This document shows positions 61,360-64,000 of a stretch of 64,000 nucleotides of DNA, one piece after another. The notes under the pieces are model-generated. The model was not told where the DNA came from. It worked only from the letters and a program-made list of their open reading frames with translations, and searched no databases. Each line of letters begins with the position of its first letter. The first letter of the stretch is position 1. Position numbers and translations under genes: made by a program. This stretch comes from W1P20-047 sp045118335 (GTDB lineage: Bacteria; Actinomycetota; Coriobacteriia; Coriobacteriales; Eggerthellaceae): NCBI GenBank assembly GCA_045118335.1, contig JBGUXY010000075.1:1-64000 (forward strand), given 5' to 3'.

Positions 61360-62781
61360 TTACTGCAAGAACAGTGCAACCTTGGGTATGTAACCGGCGA
61401 TGAAAATAATACCAATGAGCACGGGCACGCCAACAGCAAGCCAAGGACGCAACTTCGCCGGGAACCGAGTGCCATCGCCGATGTCGGCCTCCGCCAAGAA
61501 GTGCTCCCATCCCCAGCCCTTCTTCGACATGCAGAAGACCAGGAACGCGAGACTACCCAACGGCAGCATGTTGTTCGACAGGATGAAGTCCTCGATGGAC
61601 TGGATGTCGCCGATTCCCGGGAGCACCACATCCGAAAGCACGTTAAAGCCCAAGGCGCACGGCAGACTCAGCACGGTGACGAGAAAGGCGTTGCGCACCA
61701 CAGCCCTACGTCGGCTCAGATTCCACTTGTCCATAGTCCAGCTGATAAGGTTCTCGAACACGGCAACGATGGTGGAAAGCGCCGCGAAACTCATGAACAC
61801 GAAGAAGAGCACGCCCCACAGCTGACCGCCGGGCATCTGGTTGAACACACTCGGCAGCGTCACGAACAACAGCGAAGGACCTTGCTCGGGGCTCACCGAA
61901 AAGGAGAAGCAGGCGGGAAAGATGATCAAACCAGCCATGAGAGCCACAAAGGTATCCAAGCCGCAGATGCGCAAAGCTTCGCCGGTCAGGCGATGGTCTC
62001 GCTCTATGTAACTGCCGAACACCTCCATCGAGCCGATGCCTATCGACAGCGTGAAGAACGCCTGACCCATGGCGGCATAGATGGCATTGCCCAGGCAAGA
62101 CCACTGCTCGACGGACGTGTCTCCAACGAAGAGCTTGCCAAAATCTGGGACGAGGTAAAACCGCAAGCCCTCGCTAGCGCCTGGCAACGTCGCGCAGCGC
62201 ACCACTAGCACGACCATGATTGCAAGCAAGCAGGTCATCATAACCTTGGTAATGCGCTCGACGCCCTTCTGCAAACCCATGCTGGTAACAAAGAAACCCA
62301 GCAAGACGACAGCGAGCATCCACCCAACTTGCTGCGCGGGGCTTGCAAGCGAAGCCTTGAACACATCGCCAACCGCTTCGCTACTCAAACCAACGAATGC
62401 ACCCGAGCCCATCTTCACGATGTAGTTGAGCATCCAACCGCCGACGGTGGTGTAAAACATCATGAGCAGCATGCAGCCGATGTAGCACCACCAAGACATC
62501 CAGTTCCACTTCTTCGTCCCCGAAAGCGTCTCGAAGGCAAGCGCGCTGCTTCTCTGGCTCCCCCTGCCCACGGAAAATTCCATCACCATAACCGGCACTC
62601 CTAGCAGCACCAGAAACAGCAGGTACATCAGCACGAAGGCCGCACCGCCAAACTGCCCCACGGTGTAGGGAAAGCGCCAGATGTTTCCGAGGCCTATGGC
62701 GCATCCGGCCGAGATGAGTATGAAGCCCAAACGCGAGCCAAACCGCTCGCGAGGTAAGGTCGAAGGGGCTTCAGTTGACAT
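61360..62781 (-). CDS. Neurotransmitter:sodium symporter family transporter
   Basis: Membrane transporter of 473 residues with 11-12 helices in the LeuT fold. The first helix carries the unwound sodium/substrate motif CAIGLGNIWRFPY; GLQKGVERITKVMM and FFTLSIGIGSMEVFGSYI also match. The length matches shorter bacterial NSS members such as MhsT, which import tryptophan and other hydrophobic amino acids with sodium. GGAGCACC precedes ATG 62781. It stands alone, which fits an amino-acid-fermenting anaerobe. Confidence 0.93.
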   Translation of the reverse strand: MSTEAPSTLPRERFGSRLGFILISAGCAIGLGNIWRFPYTVGQFGGAAFVLMYLLFLVLLGVPVMVMEFSVGRGSQRSSALAFETLSGTKKWNWMSWWCYIGCMLLMMFYTTVGGWMLNYIVKMGSGAFVGLSSEAVGDVFKASLASPAQQVGWMLAVVLLGFFVTSMGLQKGVERITKVMMTCLLAIMVVLVVRCATLPGASEGLRFYLVPDFGKLFVGDTSVEQWSCLGNAIYAAMGQAFFTLSIGIGSMEVFGSYIERDHRLTGEALRICGLDTFVALMAGLIIFPACFSFSVSPEQGPSLLFVTLPSVFNQMPGGQLWGVLFFVFMSFAALSTIVAVFENLISWTMDKWNLSRRRAVVRNAFLVTVLSLPCALGFNVLSDVVLPGIGDIQSIEDFILSNNMLPLGSLAFLVFCMSKKGWGWEHFLAEADIGDGTRFPAKLRPWLAVGVPVLIGIIFIAGYIPKVALFLQ

Positions 62782-62918
62782 GGTGCTCCAATCTGGTCTA
62801 CCAACACTGCCACACCCGACAGCGGAATCATGCGTTTCGGATTATCGCACATTGAAGGCATATGCGTATGACATATCACGCCCAAACGGAAATGCAGGGG
62901 GATGGCGTTTCCGCTGCT

Positions 62919-63042
62919 GAGTCGGATGCCCGTAGCCGCCGACGAGCCGGGTGCCCGTAGCCGCCGACTCTCGGAAGGAGCACGGGTATGCTTGGGTCGG
63001 ATGCCCGCAGCCGCCGACTCTCGGAAGGAGCACGGGTATATG
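62919..63042. repeat. Tandem repeat of GTCGGATGCCCG units
   Basis: Three partial units occur. Each begins gtcggatgcccg (or a one-base variant) and continues agccgccgac. The last two also carry tctcggaaggagcacggg. The start gagtcggatgccc recurs at 35655 (inverted) and, with one change, at 16955 and 16974. Confidence 0.8.
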
Positions 63043-63173
63043 CATGGAGAACAGGACGAAGGCGATGTTTGCCAAAGGGGTCGGCGAAAAGGGCGGAGGT
63101 TTTCCATCGCCCCTTCCACCCTGTAATGGCCGTTGGCGAGAAGGGCCGAATCTGTACGGTTTTTCAAGGTATT

Positions 63174-63302
63174 GCGCATCGTAATTCGAGGTATTGCTTA
63201 CCCGTTGATGGCACTTATAATCATCGGCGCTCTGATTAGGCATTTTTCAGAGAGGAATCCGAGTTGACAATCGGGGATACGCAATACTCTCAATTACGAT
63301 GC
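63174..63302. repeat. Imperfect inverted repeat with GCATCGTAATT ends
   Basis: The arm gcatcgtaattcgaggtatt (from 63176) and the complement of the arm ending at 63302 share about 21 of 27 bases. A third fragment, ggtattgtgcatcgg, lies near 63364. It may be a miniature mobile element. Confidence 0.5.
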
Positions 63303-63553
63303 ACACTACTTTCCATTTGGGTGCGTTTTTCGGGTTTTCGGCTGACGGAACCACGAGGTTCAACGGTATTGTGCATCGGTTTTCAAAGTAGCGAGCATGG
63401 TAGGGAAACAGGTGCGAGATATGCTGGCGTGATATGCCTCGATGTGCTGCGGATCCAATCATGATGATCGTGGGCATTCAAGGTAAGTCTTCAGCAAAAA
63501 TTGGTTACCATTGCCCTACATGAGGAAAGCCAAGGAATGGGGCGATAGATAGC

Positions 63554-63946
63554 ATGAAGGTCGTAAACGTAGTCGGCGCAATCATTGTTCGCGAAAACAC
63601 TATCCTCGCAACCCAGCGGGGCTACGGCGACTGGGAAGGCTGGTGGGAGTTTCCTGGCGGCAAGGTCGAAGAAGGGGAGACGGCAGAGCAGGCGCTTGAA
63701 CGCGAAATCGCCGAGGAGCTCAATGCGTCAATTGAGGTTGGAGAACACCTCTGCACGGCGGAATACGACTACCCCGCCTTCCACCTGAGCATGAAGTGCT
63801 ACGTATGCACGTTCGTCGACGAGTCCTTCGAGCTTCTAGAACACCACGCTGCCTGCTGGCTCACCGCCGAGCACATTGACGAAGTCAAGTGGCTACCAGC
63901 CGACATCCAGGTCATCGATGCTATCAAGACGAGTGGGATCGTCTAG
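63554..63946 (+). CDS. mutT: NUDIX hydrolase, MutT type (8-oxo-dGTP diphosphatase)
   Basis: Hydrolase of 130 residues, the usual MutT length. The NUDIX box reads GGKVEEGETAEQALEREIAEEL, with the REIxEEL core complete. VVGAIIVRENTILATQRG and WWEFPGG are typical of MutT proteins that remove oxidised dGTP or dCTP from the nucleotide pool. The C-terminal half (AEYDYPAFHLSMKCYVC) matches the CTP-pyrophosphohydrolase/MutT branch. The ribosome binding site before ATG 63554 is weak. It stands alone near the window edge. Confidence 0.92.
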   Translation: MKVVNVVGAIIVRENTILATQRGYGDWEGWWEFPGGKVEEGETAEQALEREIAEELNASIEVGEHLCTAEYDYPAFHLSMKCYVCTFVDESFELLEHHAACWLTAEHIDEVKWLPADIQVIDAIKTSGIV

Positions 63947-64000
63947 GGCACATCTGGAAACGGCGTTGATTTGGGGTGTCGTCGATAGCATGTCGATCGA

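Larger units (their letters stand above)
62782..63553. other. 772-base repeat-rich region before the NUDIX gene
   Basis: No gene is seen. The left part holds tandem repeats (62919-63042). The right part (63160-63395) holds an imperfect inverted repeat of about 27 bases plus a third partial copy. The promoter of mutT presumably lies at the right end. Confidence 0.55.

Noticed and set aside
62919..63042. CRISPR array
   Set aside because: The units are tandem and share most of their length, leaving no spacer-like unique parts, and no cas gene is near.
1..64000. tRNA or rRNA genes, prophage, intact insertion sequences
   Set aside because: I looked for TPsiC-like arms in the gaps, for transposase or integrase motifs, and for phage structural genes, and found none.

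Overview
The window is about 58% GC, densely coded and has bacterial gene order. Several things point to an anaerobic actinobacterium of the class Coriobacteriia (Eggerthellales/Coriobacteriales type): surface proteins with 'VGLxPxxAxAxAD' signal peptides and TGD-type C-terminal tails, BspA-like leucine-rich repeats, the MEP isoprenoid pathway, a U32 protein, and the recJ/rel/hisS/aspS neighbourhood. This placement is inference; there is no rRNA or tRNA in the window to confirm it.

Layout. 0.5-3 kb: a large BspA-like surface protein. 3-6.5 kb: a two-gene sugar PTS with shuffled domains (EIIB-EIIC-HPr, then the enzyme I C-domain fused to EIIA) that lacks the enzyme I N-domain. 6.7-12.4 kb: Pro-tRNA editing protein, EngB, two small conserved unknowns, a U32 protein, an ICMT-like methyltransferase and a zinc-ribbon membrane protein. 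12.6-21.8 kb: a long minus-strand envelope and translation block read pyrH, frr, uppS, cdsA, dxr, rseP, ispG, proS. 21.9-26.3 kb: an HtrA protease, then two acyl carrier protein genes flanking a membrane-anchored SxxK serine hydrolase. 26.3-33.3 kb: a decayed tandem duplication of [aspS - surface protein - methyltransferase]. The left copy has lost most of aspS and the middle of the methyltransferase; the right copy has a frameshifted surface protein. 33.3-41.6 kb: CDF transporter, nitroreductase, MerR/TipAS regulator, pth, hisS, TRIC-like channel, DUF47 protein and an MBL hydrolase. 41.8-52 kb: a minus-strand block read polyprenyl synthase, peptidoglycan-binding protein, truncated glmU, prs, a RecJ-RecQ fusion and rel. 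52.4-64 kb: single genes, including a lipase, a peptide-deformylase-like protein without its catalytic Glu, a VanX-like lipoprotein, an FAD oxidoreductase, a WYL regulator, an NSS transporter and a MutT-type NUDIX protein.

How the genes fit together. Much of the block from 12.6 to 21.8 kb builds undecaprenyl phosphate and phospholipid: dxr and ispG make isoprenoid precursors, the polyprenyl synthase and uppS elongate them, and cdsA makes CDP-diacylglycerol. glmU, the PG-binding protein, the SxxK hydrolase and the VanX-like lipoprotein concern peptidoglycan. rel, recJQ, prs, proS, hisS, aspS, pth, frr and engB are housekeeping.

The observations most worth following up are the split/degenerate PTS enzyme I, the RecJ-RecQ fusion, a site-2 protease that carries a winged-helix-like insert and no PDZ domain, the truncated GlmU, the HMIDH deformylase, the ACP-hydrolase-ACP cluster, the decayed tandem duplication and several dispersed palindromic repeat families. 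No CRISPR array, intact insertion sequence, prophage, rRNA or tRNA gene was seen.
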